DNA of 7,258 bases, taken from NCBI GenBank assembly GCA_050618055.1, contig JBNLVK010000217.1, forward strand, positions 1-7,258. The letters are read 5' to 3'. The notes below the pieces were generated by a model. The model was not told the DNA's origin and made no database searches. It worked only from the letters and a program-made list of their open reading frames with translations. Below, in pieces: positions 6,135-7,258 of the stretch. The stretch is from CALDCK01 sp050618055 (GTDB lineage Bacteria > Myxococcota_A > UBA9160 > SMWR01). The translations under genes were made by a program, and so were the position numbers. Position 1 is the stretch's first letter. Each line of letters begins with the position of its first letter.

Positions 6135-7258
6135 CCGACCTGTGCATCGTCGGGGCCGGGGTGTGCGGCGTGGCGGCGGCCTACGAGGCCTGCCGCCGCG
6201 GACTCGACGTGGTGCTGGTCGATCGCGGCGACGTGGGCGGCGGGGCGTCGTCGAACAGCATGCACGTCGCCCACGGCGGCCTGCGCTACCTCCAGTCCCT
6301 CGACCTGGCGCGCTCCTTCGAGTCGATCCGCGAGCGGCGCCGCCTGCTGCGGCTGGCGCCCCACTGCGTGCGTCCCTTCCCGTTCCGGCTGGACCGCTCG
6401 GGCCACGGCGCCGCCTACCGCGGGCTGGTGCGCGTCGGGCTGCTGGCCAACGACGTGTTGTCGCTGCACCGCAACCGCGGCGTGCGCGCCGACCGAAGGC
6501 TGCCGCGCGCCCGCGGCGGCGTCTGGTACGACGCACTGATCGAGGACACGGAGCGGCTGATGGTCGACGCGCTGCACGGCGCGGACGCCGCGCCGGGCAC
6601 CCTCTCGGTACGGACCTACGCCGACGCGCCCCCGCCGCCGGCGGCGTGCACGCTGCGCTGCACCGGTGCACACCGCGCGTCGGCGCCCGGTGCCGCGGCG
6701 GTGCTGTCGATGAACCTGGTGCTGCCGCGCCTGCCCGGCTTCGACGGCGACATGGGCGTGGCGCTGCGTCACCCGGACGACGGCCGCAACGTCTTCGTCA
6801 CCAGCGTCGGCGACCGCAGCGTGGTCGGCACCCACGACCGCGCCTACGCCGGCGATCCGTCGCGTCCGCTGGTGCTGGAGAGCGGGTGGATCGACGACGT
6901 GATTGCCTGGCTGCGCCCCGTGCACCCGGCGCTGTCCCGGCTCGCGCGACGCGACCTGCGCCGCGTGCACGCGGGGCTCCTGCCCGGCGAGGGGGCGAAG
7001 CCGGGGGAGCGCGCGGTGGTGGAGAGCGACGCCGGCGGCGTCGTCCACGCCCAGCCGGTGAAGTGGACCACCGCCTGGGGCGTGGCGCTGCGCGCCGTCG
7101 ACCGGGTGTGCGCCCGGCTGGGACGCCCCGCGGCGGACCTTCCGGACCGCCCGCTTCCCGACGGCCGGCAGCTCCAGGCCGGCAGCGGGATCGATCCGGT
7201 GCGCTTCGCCGTCGAGCGCGAGTGGGCCCGCCGGCTCGACGACGTGCTGCTGCGCCGC
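6131..7258 (+). CDS. FAD-dependent oxidoreductase, GlpD/DAO type (3' truncated)
   Basis: The frame runs from a GTG at 6131 to the right edge without a stop (376 codons seen), so the C-terminus is missing. The GTG overlaps the preceding TGA (GTGA), with GGGGG at 6117-6121 as a plausible ribosome binding site. Residues 3-31 form the FAD-binding Rossmann start: IVGAGVCG at 6-13 and an acidic residue, D31, ending strand 2. ASSNSMHVAHGGLRYLQ at 39-55 and LAPHCVRPFPF at 75-85 match the glycerol-3-phosphate dehydrogenase-like signature (GTSSxSxxxxHGGLRYL, APHxV). VVGTHDRAYAGDP at 231-243, HAGLLPG at 280-286 and KWTTAWG at 311-317 match later GlpD/DAO motifs. The middle is short: only about 30 residues separate the TERLMVDAL helix (140-148) from the CTG at 177-179 that replaces the usual NAxG motif. 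The substrate is unknown. Classical glycerol-3-phosphate oxidation is doubtful because of the short middle region and the context. Confidence 0.8.
   Translation, partial: MTDLCIVGAGVCGVAAAYEACRRGLDVVLVDRGDVGGGASSNSMHVAHGGLRYLQSLDLARSFESIRERRRLLRLAPHCVRPFPFRLDRSGHGAAYRGLVRVGLLANDVLSLHRNRGVRADRRLPRARGGVWYDALIEDTERLMVDALHGADAAPGTLSVRTYADAPPPPAACTLRCTGAHRASAPGAAAVLSMNLVLPRLPGFDGDMGVALRHPDDGRNVFVTSVGDRSVVGTHDRAYAGDPSRPLVLESGWIDDVIAWLRPVHPALSRLARRDLRRVHAGLLPGEGAKPGERAVVESDAGGVVHAQPVKWTTAWGVALRAVDRVCARLGRPAADLPDRPLPDGRQLQAGSGIDPVRFAVEREWARRLDDVLLRR

Noticed and set aside
4833..6671. Minus-strand open frame opposite the PHP-like and FAD genes
   Set aside because: The translation is Arg/Ala/Pro-rich with no motifs, whereas both plus-strand genes have recognisable motifs and a coupled GTGA junction.

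Overview
The window is a very GC-rich (roughly 70% or more by eye), densely coded stretch of a Gram-negative-type bacterial chromosome. It carries seven protein genes, two of them cut by the window edges. There is no RNA gene, insertion sequence or CRISPR array. GluQRS, a split polysaccharide copolymerase/BY-kinase pair and GTG/TTG starts fit a high-GC myxobacterial or deltaproteobacterial-like, or similar environmental, lineage. I cannot fix the phylum from sequence alone.

Layout. (1) 2-1018 (+): the C-terminal part of a probable envelope or secreted protein with an Ig-like stretch and a CBM9-like beta-sandwich. (2) 1015-1992 (-): gluQ, glutamyl-Q tRNA(Asp) synthetase, convergent with gene 1. 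(3) 1993-2166: a short divergent control region. (4) 2167-3060 (+): a cytoplasmic CpsD/CapB-type BY-kinase starting at a TTG codon. (5) 3047-4462 (+): its probable membrane partner, a GumC/Wzz-type chain-length protein, overlapping the kinase by 14 nt. (6) 4459-5217 (-): a polytopic membrane protein that looks like an exosortase in which the catalytic Cys and Arg have been replaced. (7) 5218-5321: a second short divergent intergenic region. (8) 5322-6134 (+): a PHP-like metal-dependent hydrolase. (9) 6131 to the right edge (+): a GlpD/DAO-type FAD oxidoreductase, coupled to gene 8 by a GTGA overlap.

Functional reading. Genes 4 and 5 form the regulatory and copolymerase module of an exopolysaccharide or capsule export system. 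The exosortase-like protein beside them recalls the known association of exosortase A with its own chain-length protein and tyrosine kinase. Here, however, the sortase-like protein seems catalytically dead. The hydrolase and oxidoreductase form a two-gene operon of unknown substrate, possibly linked to the same surface-polymer locus.

Most notable: the exosortase-like pseudoenzyme; two convergent gene pairs that each share the same 4-nt CTAG palindrome as stop codons for both strands; a compact FAD oxidoreductase lacking the usual middle region; and a near-perfect 32-nt repeat at a 72-nt offset inside gene 1.
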